From Anaerosphaera multitolerans (GTDB lineage: Bacteria > Bacillota > Clostridia > Tissierellales > Peptoniphilaceae), in contig NZ_RLIH01000002.1 of NCBI RefSeq assembly GCF_004006535.1, positions 62,001-126,000 of the forward strand: a stretch of 64,000 bases of DNA. The letters are read 5' to 3'. How positions within the stretch are numbered: the first letter of the stretch is position 1; each line of letters starts with the position of its first letter. The position numbers were made by a program, and so were the translations under genes. Shown in pieces: positions 24,822 to 34,859 of this stretch. Below the pieces are notes generated by a model. It made no database searches, was not told where the DNA came from, and saw only the letters and a list, made by a program, of their open reading frames with translations.

Positions 24822-26429
24822 ATGAAATTTGATGTTTTAAGGAATAAGTATCCGTCAAGGCGTAGTGTAGTATATGGTAGAAAGGGAATGGTCTGTACTT
24901 CTCAACCTTTGGCAGCTCAAGCAGGTCTTGATATGTTGAAAAAAGGTGGCAATGCCATAGATGCGGCAATAGCAACGGCAGCAGCTATGACTGTACTTGA
25001 GCCTACTTCCAACGGTATAGGGGGAGATGCCTTTGCTTTGGTATGGGTTGACGGAAAGTTACATGGATTAAATGCAAGCGGAGTAACTCCTAAACTTTTA
25101 AATGAGGATTTAGTACGCAGTCTTGGATATGATGAAATGCCAAAAAGAGGTTGGCTACCTGTAATGGTACCCGGTGCTCCATCAGCTTGGGCGGAGTTAT
25201 CTGAAAAATTTGGCAAATTGCCTTTTGAAGTGGTTTTGGAACCGGCAATTGAATATGCAGAGGAAGGATATGCAGTAAGTCCTATAATATCAAAATTGTG
25301 GGAAGATGCCTACGTTGAGTTTAAGGCAAGTTTTAAAGGAGATTGTTTTAAACCTTGGTTTGATACATTTGCGCCTAAGGGCAGAGCGCCTGAAGCAGGA
25401 GAAGTTTGGTGTTCAAAAGAGCTTGCCAACACTTTAAGAGCTATTGCTAAAACAAAATCTCAAGATTTTTATAAAGGAGGTTTGGCAACTGAAATTGATA
25501 AATTTTCCAAGGGAACTAATGGATATTTGCGTAAAGAAGATTTAGAAAACTATTGGTGTGAATGGGTTGAACCTATATGTACAGACTATAGAGGTTATGA
25601 GGTTTGGGAAATTCCGCCTAACGGTGATGGAATTGTGGCTTTAATGGCATTAAATATATTAAAGGGTTTTGATTTTACTGAAAGAGATACAGTGGAAACT
25701 ATACATAAGCAAGTGGAATCAATGAAGTTAGCCTTTGTTGACGGAAAGAAATACGTTTCGGATAAAAATTCCATGAAGGTTACAGTGGACCAATTGCTCT
25801 CTGAAGAATATGCTTTGGAGCGAAGAAATTTAATAGGTGATAAGGCATTGATGCCTGAACCGGGAGAGCCTCACAGCGGAGGGACTATATACTTATGTAC
25901 TGCTGACGGTGAAGGAAATATGGTGTCCTTTATTCAAAGTAATTATTTGGGCTTTGGCTCGGGAGTAGTAGTTCCGGGAACGGGTATAAGTTTACAAAAT
26001 CGAGGGATTGCCTTTAACTTAAATAAGGGTGATGAAAATTATTTGGAACCCTGTAAGAAGGCCTTCCATACTCTTATTCCCGCATTTTTAACTAAGGATA
26101 AAAAGGCAATAGGACCTTTTGGAGTTATGGGTGGCTATATGCAACCGCAAGGGCACCTTCAGGTAGTTTCCAACACTATAGATTTTAATATGAATCCGCA
26201 AGAGGCTTTGGATGCTCCAAGATGGCAGTGGATAGGAGGAAAGGAAATTCAAGTGGAAAGGGGATTCTCCTATAGTTTGACAGAGGAATTAGTTAGACGA
26301 GGTCATAAGGTAAGTGTACTTCCGGAATCTATATCCTTTGGTAGGGGTCAAATAATATGGAGAGATGAAAATGGAGTTTTAATGGGCGCAACAGAACCGC
26401 GAACAGACGGTACAGTTGCTGCCTGGTAA
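24822..26429 (+). CDS. Gamma-glutamyltransferase family protein
   Basis: A 535-residue Ntn-hydrolase of the gamma-glutamyltranspeptidase family. The likely self-cleavage and catalytic residue is Thr355 in HSGGTIY, with the family segments GGNAIDAA, GIGGDAF and LYGFGSG-like (LGFGSG) present. Such enzymes cleave or transfer gamma-glutamyl groups from glutathione or poly-gamma-glutamate; related ones hydrolyse other amides. No signal peptide is visible, so it is probably cytoplasmic, unlike classical GGT. The strong AAGGAGG site fits the ATG. Monocistronic. Confidence 0.88.
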   Translation: MKFDVLRNKYPSRRSVVYGRKGMVCTSQPLAAQAGLDMLKKGGNAIDAAIATAAAMTVLEPTSNGIGGDAFALVWVDGKLHGLNASGVTPKLLNEDLVRSLGYDEMPKRGWLPVMVPGAPSAWAELSEKFGKLPFEVVLEPAIEYAEEGYAVSPIISKLWEDAYVEFKASFKGDCFKPWFDTFAPKGRAPEAGEVWCSKELANTLRAIAKTKSQDFYKGGLATEIDKFSKGTNGYLRKEDLENYWCEWVEPICTDYRGYEVWEIPPNGDGIVALMALNILKGFDFTERDTVETIHKQVESMKLAFVDGKKYVSDKNSMKVTVDQLLSEEYALERRNLIGDKALMPEPGEPHSGGTIYLCTADGEGNMVSFIQSNYLGFGSGVVVPGTGISLQNRGIAFNLNKGDENYLEPCKKAFHTLIPAFLTKDKKAIGPFGVMGGYMQPQGHLQVVSNTIDFNMNPQEALDAPRWQWIGGKEIQVERGFSYSLTEELVRRGHKVSVLPESISFGRGQIIWRDENGVLMGATEPRTDGTVAAW

Positions 26430-26433
26430 TATA

Positions 26434-26458
26434 AGCGATGGGTTGCCATCGCTTTTTA
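26434..26458 (+). terminator. Terminator after the gamma-glutamyltransferase gene
   Basis: Nine-base stem AAGCGATGG/CCATCGCTT with a T run. Confidence 0.9.
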
Positions 26459-26675
26459 TATTTGTATATTAAAATGCTTTTAGCAATAGTATTAAAACTC
26501 CATTTTATAGTTATGAAATTTATAAATATAATGATTAAATTAAAACTTTTAAATTTTTAAGGCCTTTAAATTTTCAATTTAAAAGCTTTTTTCAGTTTAA
26601 ACTTTTAAAACTGAATGTTTTTGTTTAAAGTTTATTATATTCTTTTAAAACAGCTGAATTTATAACCTTTCGGGG

Positions 26676-26700
26676 TATGTATTAGATAATATGATACATA
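26676..26700. repeat. Inverted repeat TATGTAT/ATACATA, possible operator
   Basis: Seven-base arms with an 11-base spacer, about 85 bases before the ADP-ribosylglycohydrolase-like gene. It could be a dimer-binding operator. The rest of 26459-26783 is AT-rich and shows no gene. Confidence 0.4.
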
Positions 26701-26783
26701 TGAGGTTTGGATTTAAAAAAATGGGAAGTGGGTTTTGAATAGTATTTCCCGAGAAGTTTGGAAGTTTAAAGGAGGAGAGAAAT

Positions 26784-27623
26784 TTGATAGGTGCAATTAT
26801 TGGAGATATTGTAGGTTCACGCTTTCAATTTGATAATTTTAAAAATAAGGACTTTGAGTTTTTTACTGAGGAGTGTACAATAACCGATGATAGCATTATG
26901 ACCTTTGCCGTAGCCAAGACTATTATGGACACTACTAATATGATGAAAATCACTTTAGAGGAAGGGAACAGTGACAGATATTATTTTCTAATTGAAAATA
27001 TGGTAGTGGAATATATGCAAAACTTTGGTAAAAGGTATCCCTACTATGGCTATGGACAGATGTTTGGAGAATGGCTCTTCAGTGAAAATCCAAAACCTTA
27101 TAAGAGCTATGGAAATGGAGCGGCAATGAGAATAGTGCCTGCAGGTTTTATTGTAGGCTCCGAAGAGGAAGTGCGTAAGTTATCCGGTGTTATAACCGGT
27201 GTAACACACAACCACCCTGAGGGCTTAAAAGGAGCTGAAGCAGTGGTAATGGCAATGTTTTTATCAAGGCAGGGTTGCAGTAAAAGTGAAATAAAATCTA
27301 AAATTGAAAAAGATTACTACACTTTAGATTTTTCCCTAGATGAATTAAGAGAAACCTATACCTTTGATTACACCTGTCAAGGAACGGTTCCACCGTCTAT
27401 AGTGGCCTTTTTAGAGTCCACCTCCTACGAGGATGCAATTAGAAATGCCGTTTCACTGGGAGGCTACAGCGATATTGTAGCAAGTATTACAGGCGGAATT
27501 GCGGAGGCTTACTATACAGTTCCCGGAGAATTTAAGGAGGAAGCTTTAACTTACTTAGATGGATATTTAAAAAAGATATATTCTGATTGGACTTCTTTTA
27601 CAGAAGAAAACTCCGAAGTTTAA
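26784..27623 (+). CDS. ADP-ribosylglycohydrolase family protein with altered metal site
   Basis: A 279-residue all-helical protein of the DraG/ARH family, which removes ADP-ribose from targets with a two-metal centre. The N-terminal motifs are intact: GAIIGDIVGS and TDDS (residues 34-37). The C-terminal metal motif, normally GGDSDT, reads GGYSDI (226-231), so two of its usual ligands are changed. The catalytic state is therefore uncertain; it may bind but not cut, or have another substrate. TTG start with GGAGGAG at good spacing. Confidence 0.8.
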   Translation: MIGAIIGDIVGSRFQFDNFKNKDFEFFTEECTITDDSIMTFAVAKTIMDTTNMMKITLEEGNSDRYYFLIENMVVEYMQNFGKRYPYYGYGQMFGEWLFSENPKPYKSYGNGAAMRIVPAGFIVGSEEEVRKLSGVITGVTHNHPEGLKGAEAVVMAMFLSRQGCSKSEIKSKIEKDYYTLDFSLDELRETYTFDYTCQGTVPPSIVAFLESTSYEDAIRNAVSLGGYSDIVASITGGIAEAYYTVPGEFKEEALTYLDGYLKKIYSDWTSFTEENSEV

Positions 27624-27699
27624 GGGTTTGTTGTTTAAGGAAATAATATTAAGTCTTTAGACAATTTAAATCAAAAAAGATTTGGTTAATAAACTTTAA

Positions 27700-27740
27700 A
27701 TTAGCAGTTTAAAATTAATTTAGACTGTTAATTTTTTTTG
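27700..27740 (+). terminator. Terminator after the ADP-ribosylglycohydrolase-like gene
   Basis: A 14-base stem (27700-27713 with 27719-27732, two wobbles) is followed by eight T. A TATAAT at 27744-27749 then serves the next gene. Confidence 0.8.
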
Positions 27741-27792
27741 TTGTATAATAAATTGAATGAATATTTAAAATAGAATTATTGGAGCTGATTTT

Positions 27793-29568
27793 TTGAGTAA
27801 TAAGAAATATAATGTATACTTATTTTCTTTTGCACTTGCTTTATTAATTACAGTGAGCTCTTTATTTATTAGTAGTTACGGTTATGGGGAAGGATTATTT
27901 ACAAATTACTTTAAGGAATTTGAAATATTTTTATATAATTTTATACCTATTTTTATTTTAATAGTTATATTTAGCTTTTTATTTAAGTCGCTTCGACTTT
28001 CTTTTTTGTTATGGTCTTTGGCCCTAAATATAATGGCCTATATTAACTATATCAAAATAATTTATAGGGAAGAGCCTTTTTTGGCAAGAGATGTAGCTTT
28101 AATAAATGAAGCCTATACTATGTCCAAGCAGTATGATTTAAATCTGAACTCGCCTAATTTTATGGTCTTGTTGGGAGTAATTGTACTTACTGTTGTAATT
28201 TTTATACTTCTCGGAAGGGCTTCTTTTAATTATGAGCTTAGATTTAGAAAAGCAACTGTATTTACTTTGATTTTAATTTTAATTACCAATATATTTGTAT
28301 TTGATTTTGAAAAATACCATGCACTGGGCGTTGGAAGTAAGTTGAATATGTGGATTGAAATAGAAAGCTACCAATCAAAGGGTTTTTTATATCCCTTTAT
28401 CTATTCAATAAAATCTTCAAAGGCCTATAAGTATCCTGAATATAATGAGAAAAAAGCGGAGGAACTTTATAATTCCTATAGTTATGAAAATATTTCCGAA
28501 GATAAAAAGGTAAATGTCGTTGTGATTATGTTAGAGTCCTATAAGGATTTTTATAAATTTCAAAATGAATCTTTTGAATTTGAAAGAAATCCCTACGAGT
28601 ATTTTCAAAAGCTGCAAGGTGAATCTATTGCAGGAAATCTAGTAGTTAACTCCTTTGGCGGGGGGACATTTTTAACTGAGACGAATTTCCTAACGGGCTA
28701 TAAGCACAATCCTCCTTTTAATAAGGAAACGCAGTCCTATGTAAGGTATTTAAATGAGCAGGGTTATACATGCTACGGTTTTCATCCAAATGTGGGTAGT
28801 TTCTACAATCGAAACAACATCTATCCTAAATTGGGATTTCACGGGTTTTATGAATATTACAATGCCTTTCAAAATATTTCAGGTGGATTGGCCATGGACA
28901 ACTCCTTCTATCCTTTTTTAAATGAAAAGTTTGATGAGGAGACGGCGAAGGGGCCTTACTTTTCCTTTGGAGTAACCTATCAAAATCACGGTCCCTACTC
29001 TACAAATGCAGGAGAGGGTACCTATATTAAGTGGAAGGATCACTATGAGGAGAAATGGTACAATTATTTTAACAACTACTTAAGAGGTATTGATGAAGCC
29101 ACTCAGGCTATGGAGATTTTAGTGGAGCATCTGAGAAGTTCCGATGAGCCGACGGTACTTGTAATGTTTGGCGACCATTGTCCTTCAATGGGAGATAACA
29201 AGGTGCTTTTTGATATGTTTAATATAGAGCACAGTCTTGACCAATCTACAGGTATTAGAAATATGTATGAAACACCTTACATTATTTGGGCTAACAATGC
29301 GGCAAAGGCAACATTGGAAAATGATTTTGTGGGAGTGGGAAGAGATTTGGAGCCGGCTTTTTTAATGAGTGAGGTATTTAAGTATATTGGCTGGAAGGGA
29401 AATCAATACAACCAATTTTTACAGGATTTTACTGAAAGTGTGTCCATTTTAAAGGAAACCTGGTTCGTAATAGATGAAGAGGCGACAAATGCGCCAAGTG
29501 AGGAACAGGAAAAGAAAATAGAAGAATTTAAAAATATTGAATATTATACATCTCATATGTTGGATTAA
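27793..29568 (+). CDS. LTA synthase-like sulfatase-fold membrane protein
   Basis: A 591-residue protein with about five N-terminal helices and an extracellular alkaline-phosphatase/sulfatase domain from about residue 235. Glu248 (MLESY) and the nucleophile Thr292 in GGGTFLTETNF match the metal and catalytic residues of lipoteichoic acid synthases and phosphoglycerol transferases. A GDHCPSMG segment supplies further metal ligands. It likely transfers glycerol-phosphate from phosphatidylglycerol to a surface glycolipid or glycan. The TTG start follows GGAGCTGAT. Single gene. Confidence 0.88.
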   Translation: MSNKKYNVYLFSFALALLITVSSLFISSYGYGEGLFTNYFKEFEIFLYNFIPIFILIVIFSFLFKSLRLSFLLWSLALNIMAYINYIKIIYREEPFLARDVALINEAYTMSKQYDLNLNSPNFMVLLGVIVLTVVIFILLGRASFNYELRFRKATVFTLILILITNIFVFDFEKYHALGVGSKLNMWIEIESYQSKGFLYPFIYSIKSSKAYKYPEYNEKKAEELYNSYSYENISEDKKVNVVVIMLESYKDFYKFQNESFEFERNPYEYFQKLQGESIAGNLVVNSFGGGTFLTETNFLTGYKHNPPFNKETQSYVRYLNEQGYTCYGFHPNVGSFYNRNNIYPKLGFHGFYEYYNAFQNISGGLAMDNSFYPFLNEKFDEETAKGPYFSFGVTYQNHGPYSTNAGEGTYIKWKDHYEEKWYNYFNNYLRGIDEATQAMEILVEHLRSSDEPTVLVMFGDHCPSMGDNKVLFDMFNIEHSLDQSTGIRNMYETPYIIWANNAAKATLENDFVGVGRDLEPAFLMSEVFKYIGWKGNQYNQFLQDFTESVSILKETWFVIDEEATNAPSEEQEKKIEEFKNIEYYTSHMLD

Positions 29569-29575
29569 AAATTTA

Positions 29576-29604
29576 AACCGGCGCTTAGGCGTTGGTTTTT
29601 TATT
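29576..29604 (+). terminator. Terminator after the LTA synthase-like gene
   Basis: Stem AACCGGCG/CGTTGGTT with two G-T pairs and a T run. Confidence 0.75.
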
Positions 29605-29767
29605 TTACAGTTGAATTTGTGGGACTGGAAATTAACTTTAAAATCAATAAGGCAAAGTATAAGTAAAAGTTATAAACAACTTTAAAATTAAATAAATAAG
29701 AAAAGTGGATTTGATTATTTTACATAGTAGAAATATAATAAAATTACAAATTTACAGGGGGTACAGT

Positions 29768-30466
29768 ATGGAAAACAAGATACTTCTTTTGGAAGATGAT
29801 TTAAGTTTAATAGATGGACTTGAATATTCATTAAGGAAAAATGAATATAGTGTGGATGTTGTGCGCTCAGTAAGCGAGGCTAAAAAGAGTTTGGATTTAA
29901 AGGAATATAATTTATTACTTTTGGATATAGGACTTCCTGACGGTACGGGATTTGAAGTATGTGAATATGTTAGAGCAAAGGGAAACAATGTACCGATAAT
30001 TTTTTTAACTGCTTTTGATGAGGAAATAAATGTAATCAGAGGTTTGGACAGCGGCGGTGATGATTATATTACCAAGCCCTTTAAAATGGGAGAATTATTT
30101 TCCAGAATAAGGGCGCTGTTAAGAAGGACAAAGAGTTTAAAGGAAGAGGAAGTTAAAAAGACTGTCCATGGAGATATTACTATAGACTATCTTAATTCGG
30201 AGATAAAATTAAAAGATGAGGTACTTGATTTAACAAGTGCGGAATATAAATTGTTAAGTTTGTTGGTTCAAAATTCAGGGCAGACTGTAATGCGTGAGAC
30301 CATCTTAAATAGACTTTGGGATGAGGGAGGAAACTTTGTAGACGACAATACTCTTTCAGTATATATACGAAGACTTAGAGAAAAGTTGGAAGAAAATCCT
30401 TCAAAACCGAGACGTATAATAACCGTAAGAGGTTTCGGATATAGGTATGACGAGGTGGATGAATGA
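29768..30466 (+). CDS. OmpR/PhoB-family response regulator (module 2)
   Basis: A 232-residue regulator: receiver domain with acidic LLLEDD, Asp53 in LDIGLPDGTG, Lys in YITKPF, and a winged-helix output domain from about residue 130. The frame extends back to 29705 but the ATG at 29768 has AGGGGG six bases upstream. It is a paralogue of the regulator at 6921 and starts a second regulator/kinase/ABC module. It overlaps the kinase by four bases. Confidence 0.92.
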   Translation: MENKILLLEDDLSLIDGLEYSLRKNEYSVDVVRSVSEAKKSLDLKEYNLLLLDIGLPDGTGFEVCEYVRAKGNNVPIIFLTAFDEEINVIRGLDSGGDDYITKPFKMGELFSRIRALLRRTKSLKEEEVKKTVHGDITIDYLNSEIKLKDEVLDLTSAEYKLLSLLVQNSGQTVMRETILNRLWDEGGNFVDDNTLSVYIRRLREKLEENPSKPRRIITVRGFGYRYDEVDE

Positions 30467-31695
30467 ATTATTTAGAAGATGAAAGAGCTAAAAAACTTTT
30501 AATTAAAATAGTGGGCATATCCCTACTGTTAATGATATTAACGGTTTTTATTAGTTACGGTATTTCAAACTCTCTAAAGAACTTTTTAATTGAAGATAGA
30601 GCTGCAATGGCAGGTTCTCTTTTAGAGCAGGGAGTGTCGGAAGAAATTGTGGCAAAATCCCTAATGAATGATTTGGGAAACAGTGAAGAGGGGATGAAAT
30701 TACTTAGTAAATTGGGATTAAAGGAAAGTACCAACATTCTTTTTGTAAAGGGACTTTCCAAATTTAATCTTATATTGACAGCTAAGCTTTTAATTGTCGT
30801 CCTTATATTTTCTGCCATTATGGGAATTTTTATTACGAGTTTTTTAAAGGAACGGGAAAGGACTTATGAAGATGCCGGTAGAATAATAGGTCAATTTAAA
30901 AAAGGAAATTTCGGGGAACATCTGCCTCGTAAGGAAAGAGGGGCACTTTTCCAACTGTTTTCTGAAGTAGATGACCTATCTATGATTTTGAAAACTAAAA
31001 TTGAAAGGGAAGTAGAGGGAAAAAGATTTATAAGAGATACGGTTTCCGACATTTCTCATCAGCTAAAGACTCCTCTCTCGGCAATTAGCATTTACAATGA
31101 AATTATTATAGAAGAAAGGGAAAATCCTGAAAAGGTTGTGGAATTTTCTGAAAAGATAAGGACTTCAATTACAAGAGTTCAGGATTTAATAGTACTCTTG
31201 TTAAAGATTACAAGGCTGGATTCGGGGAGTATTGAATTTGAAAAGCAGGAGTACTATATTGGAGATTTAGTAAGTAAGTCTATAGACCAGCTAAGGGATA
31301 GGGCGATTAAGGAAGGTAAAAACCTGATTGTCAAGGGAGATGAAAATGAAAAAATAATATGTGATTTGCAGTGGACAAGTGAAGCAATAGGAAATATTGT
31401 AAAAAACGCAATAGATTATTCCAAGGGAGGCGATGAAATAAGTATTAGCTGGAGTAAGTCACCGACAGCTACTGAAATAATAATTTCCGATAATGGAAGG
31501 GGAATAGGGGAAGAGGATATACACCATATATTTAAAAGATTTTATCGTGGTAAGAACTCTGAAGACTTTCAAAGTGTAGGTTTAGGTTTGCCTCTTGCCA
31601 AATCCATAGTGGAAGGTCAGAATGGAATTTTAACAGTTGAAAGTACAATTGGAGCGGGAACTGCTTTTACTTTATCATTCCTTACAAAATTGTAA
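30463..31695 (+). CDS. Membrane sensor histidine kinase (module 2)
   Basis: A 410-residue kinase with two membrane helices (about 14-34 and 105-125) enclosing a small extracellular loop of about 70 residues. A HAMP-like linker, His199 in SDISHQLKTP, an N box (NIVKNAIDYS) and a GVGLGLPLAKSI-like ATP region follow. The first helix and loop give it more sensing surface than the kinase of module 1. Overlaps the regulator stop (ATGA). Confidence 0.92.
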   Translation: MNYLEDERAKKLLIKIVGISLLLMILTVFISYGISNSLKNFLIEDRAAMAGSLLEQGVSEEIVAKSLMNDLGNSEEGMKLLSKLGLKESTNILFVKGLSKFNLILTAKLLIVVLIFSAIMGIFITSFLKERERTYEDAGRIIGQFKKGNFGEHLPRKERGALFQLFSEVDDLSMILKTKIEREVEGKRFIRDTVSDISHQLKTPLSAISIYNEIIIEERENPEKVVEFSEKIRTSITRVQDLIVLLLKITRLDSGSIEFEKQEYYIGDLVSKSIDQLRDRAIKEGKNLIVKGDENEKIICDLQWTSEAIGNIVKNAIDYSKGGDEISISWSKSPTATEIIISDNGRGIGEEDIHHIFKRFYRGKNSEDFQSVGLGLPLAKSIVEGQNGILTVESTIGAGTAFTLSFLTKL

Positions 31696-31752
31696 GGTAA
31701 AATTCATCTGGCAGTAAGCTTTAGATGGTACTATTTCTACAGAGGTGAAAAT

Positions 31753-32448
31753 ATGGAAATTTTAAAAGTTGAAAATTTATATAAAACCTATGGCAAGGGA
31801 GTTAATAAGGTGGAGGCGCTAAAGGACGTATCCTTTGCTGTGGATAAGGGAGAGTTTGTTGCAGTAATAGGAGAGTCGGGTTCAGGTAAGAGTACTCTTT
31901 TAAACTGTATAGGAGCTTTAGATAATCCAACATCGGGAAAGATTTATTTAGATGGTGAGGATATATTTGCCTTAAAGGAAAAATCCAGAACTATTTTTAG
32001 AAGGAGAAATATAGGTTTTGTATTTCAAAACTTTCAATTGATTTCAGAGTTGACTGTGGAGCAAAATATAATATTTCCCATACTCTTAGATCATAAAAAA
32101 CCTAAAAGCGAAGATGTAGAGGAGATTTTAGAGGTATTGAATTTAAGAGACAGGAGAAATCATCTTCCAAGTGAACTTTCAGGGGGGCAACAACAAAGAG
32201 TAGCTATAGGACGTGCTCTTATTACCAAGCCTATGTTAATATTAGCCGATGAGCCTACGGGAAATTTAGACACCAAGAACAGCAGAGAAGTGGTGGACCT
32301 TTTAATTAGAGCTTCAAGGGAATTTCAACAAACTATAGTAATGATAACTCATAATATCAATTTAACTTCTTCTGTAGATAGAGTGCTTAAAATTACAGAC
32401 GGCACTTTAACTGATTTAGGGGGAAAGACAGATGAAAAGTTATCTTGA
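31753..32448 (+). CDS. ABC transporter ATPase (module 2; MacB/LolD/BceA type)
   Basis: A 231-residue ATPase with Walker A (GESGSGKST), signature [14 protein letters not shown], Walker B ([12 protein letters not shown]) and switch His (MITHN). It is closely similar in type to the module 1 ATPase. GAGGTG precedes the ATG. It overlaps the permease gene by 17 bases. Confidence 0.92.
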   Translation: MEILKVENLYKTYGKGVNKVEALKDVSFAVDKGEFVAVIGESGSGKSTLLNCIGALDNPTSGKIYLDGEDIFALKEKSRTIFRRRNIGFVFQNFQLISELTVEQNIIFPILLDHKKPKSEDVEEILEVLNLRDRRNHLPSELSGGQQQRVAIGRALITKPMLILADEPTGNLDTKNSREVVDLLIRASREFQQTIVMITHNINLTSSVDRVLKITDGTLTDLGGKTDEKLS

Positions 32449-34759
32449 TTTAGTAAAGATATCCGCCAAAGAAAACAAGCGAAAGTATAGAATGACTATA
32501 ATCTGTATAGTCCTAGCTGTATTTTTAGTATCTTCCATATTTGGAATGGCTGAAATGGAAATTAGAAGTCAAAAAATGCAAATTACTAAAGACGCAGGAA
32601 ATTGGCACTACGGCTTTGAAATAAATAGAGAAGATGCTGAAATGATAGGATTAAGACCTGAGATAAAAGTATCGGGATGGTATTCTCAAATAAATGCAAA
32701 TCAGGGCTATACTCTTAGAGATACAGGTGTTGCAATAGTGGGAATGGATGAAGGACCCTTTAATGAAATTTTCAAAATAGAAATTTTAGAGGGAACTTAT
32801 CCCAAAGCCGAAAGGGAAATTCTACTGTCTGAAAATGCAAAGAGAGATTTAAAACTTTCACTAGGAGATGAGGTTACTTTAAAATCTCCAAGTGGTGAGG
32901 AATTAAATTTTAAGGTTTCAGGATTTTCAGAAGGGAATTCAAGAATATTAGCTGAAGGACATATAGGAGCGTTCTTAACTGACAGCTCCTATGGGAAAAA
33001 CATTACAGAAGGAAATGATTTCAGCAGTTTCCTAGTTAGATTTTCTCCTTACAGCAATATGTCTAAAATTCTTGGAGAAATAAAGGCGGACTATGGTATT
33101 TCTTCAGAACAGGTTATGTCTAATAGCAAGTTACTGGGAGTTTTAGGACAGAGTAGAATGAGCTATATGATGCAACTTTACTATATAGCTTTTATCCTTT
33201 TTATATTGGTAATGCTTGCGGGGATATTAATGATAGCCAGCAGTTTAAACTCAAATGTAATACAGAGAGTTGAATTTTTTGGAATGATGCGCTGCTTGGG
33301 TGCTACTGAAAAACAGGTTATGAAATTTGTCAGAAGAGAAGCCCTAAGTTGGTGTAAGGTGGGAATTCCCATAGGTATAGCTTTAAGCGTGGTAGTTGTT
33401 TGGATATTGTGTGCCATACTTAGATTTGCAAGTCCACATTATTTTGCGGAACTGCCCGTGTTTGGAGTGAGTTTAGTAGGTGTGGTCTTTGGAGCAATCG
33501 TGGGAATTTTAACGGTTTTACTGGCTGCTCAGTCCCCTGCTAAAAAGGCCTCAAAGGTATCTCCCTTAGCTGCAGTAAGCGGGAATGCCAACGGAATTAA
33601 GGCGGTAAAAAAAGCTGCCAACACCAAAGTTTTAAAGGTGGAATGGGCTTTGGGTATAGAGCATGCAAAATCGAGTAAGAAGAACTTTCTTTTAATGGTT
33701 AGTTCCTTTGCCTTAAGTATAGTCTTGTTCTTGGGTTTCTCCGTAATGATTGACTTTATGGACCATGGAGTTCAGCCTCTTCAACCCTATGCTCCGGACT
33801 TTACAATAGAAGCGGAGGATATATTAATCAGTAGAGATAAGGCAGAAAAAATCAGGGGAAAAGATGGCGTGAAGTTTAGTTATAAAACTATGACTATGGA
33901 TTCAATTGAAGGAGAATCTAAGGGAGAAAACTTTAAATTAAATTTAATTTCCCATGATGAAGCTCAATTTAACTGGGCAAAAGAAAACTTGCTGGAAGGC
34001 TCTATGGAAGATGTTAAAAAGGGAGAAGGAGTTTTAATAGTAAAAGATTCCCTGTATAATAATTCTGTAGAAATGGGAGATATTATTAATATAAATTTAG
34101 AGGGTGAGATTAAAAGTGTAGAAGTAGTGGGAATTTTATCTACTTCACCCTATATGAACCTTGGAAATTTAAATGTAGTTACCTCAGAAGAAACCTTTGA
34201 AAACCTAACAGGACAAAGTGATTACAGTACTTTATATCTTCAATTTGAAAAGGACATTACTGAAGAGGACATTGAGGAGATAAAAGCTTTTGCAGGAAGT
34301 GAATTTAACTATGGAGATATGAGAATGGGAAATAAGGAAGTAAGGGGAATTTATTATTCCTTTGCCCTCTTTGTCTATGGTTTTATAGCTGTAATAGCTT
34401 TAATTACAGTATTTAATATAAGTAACAGCGTATCTATGAGCGTATCTGCAAATATGAAACAGTACGGATTTATGAGAGCCATTGGAATGAACGATGAGCA
34501 ACTGGTAAAAATGATACTTGCTGAAACGCTGACCTATTCAATAGCGGGAGCAGCAGTGGGATGTTTAATCGGGATTCCTTTAAATAGATTTATTTTCAAT
34601 GGAATGGTAACTTCCTACTGGGGGGCACAGTGGACAGTGCCGATTTTTGAAATAGTTATTATACTTGTCTTGGTAATAGTGACATCTATAATTGCAGTAT
34701 ACAGTCCGACAAAGCGAATTAAAAATATGTCCATTGTAGAAACTATAAGGTCAAATTAA
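32432..34759 (+). CDS. Large FtsX/MacB-like ABC permease (module 2)
   Basis: A 775-residue permease with one N-terminal helix, extracytoplasmic domain, three helices (about 250-370), second extracytoplasmic domain (about 450-630) and three C-terminal helices. The layout equals that of the module 1 permease, but the sequence is clearly diverged. With its own two-component system it probably senses or resists a cell-envelope-active compound. Its ATG lies within the ATPase gene. Confidence 0.85.
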   Translation: MKSYLDLVKISAKENKRKYRMTIICIVLAVFLVSSIFGMAEMEIRSQKMQITKDAGNWHYGFEINREDAEMIGLRPEIKVSGWYSQINANQGYTLRDTGVAIVGMDEGPFNEIFKIEILEGTYPKAEREILLSENAKRDLKLSLGDEVTLKSPSGEELNFKVSGFSEGNSRILAEGHIGAFLTDSSYGKNITEGNDFSSFLVRFSPYSNMSKILGEIKADYGISSEQVMSNSKLLGVLGQSRMSYMMQLYYIAFILFILVMLAGILMIASSLNSNVIQRVEFFGMMRCLGATEKQVMKFVRREALSWCKVGIPIGIALSVVVVWILCAILRFASPHYFAELPVFGVSLVGVVFGAIVGILTVLLAAQSPAKKASKVSPLAAVSGNANGIKAVKKAANTKVLKVEWALGIEHAKSSKKNFLLMVSSFALSIVLFLGFSVMIDFMDHGVQPLQPYAPDFTIEAEDILISRDKAEKIRGKDGVKFSYKTMTMDSIEGESKGENFKLNLISHDEAQFNWAKENLLEGSMEDVKKGEGVLIVKDSLYNNSVEMGDIININLEGEIKSVEVVGILSTSPYMNLGNLNVVTSEETFENLTGQSDYSTLYLQFEKDITEEDIEEIKAFAGSEFNYGDMRMGNKEVRGIYYSFALFVYGFIAVIALITVFNISNSVSMSVSANMKQYGFMRAIGMNDEQLVKMILAETLTYSIAGAAVGCLIGIPLNRFIFNGMVTSYWGAQWTVPIFEIVIILVLVIVTSIIAVYSPTKRIKNMSIVETIRSN

Positions 34760-34761
34760 AA

Positions 34762-34794
34762 AGCCGGAGTTATAAAGACTCCGGTTTCTCTTAT
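34762..34794 (+). terminator. Terminator of module 2
   Basis: Stem AGCCGGAGT/ACTCCGGTT with a TTCTCTT tail. Confidence 0.8.
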
Positions 34795-34859
34795 AAAATA
34801 ATTAAATATTGCTTAGATAACAGTGCAGCTTTATATAAGTCTGTACTTTTTTAATTTAA

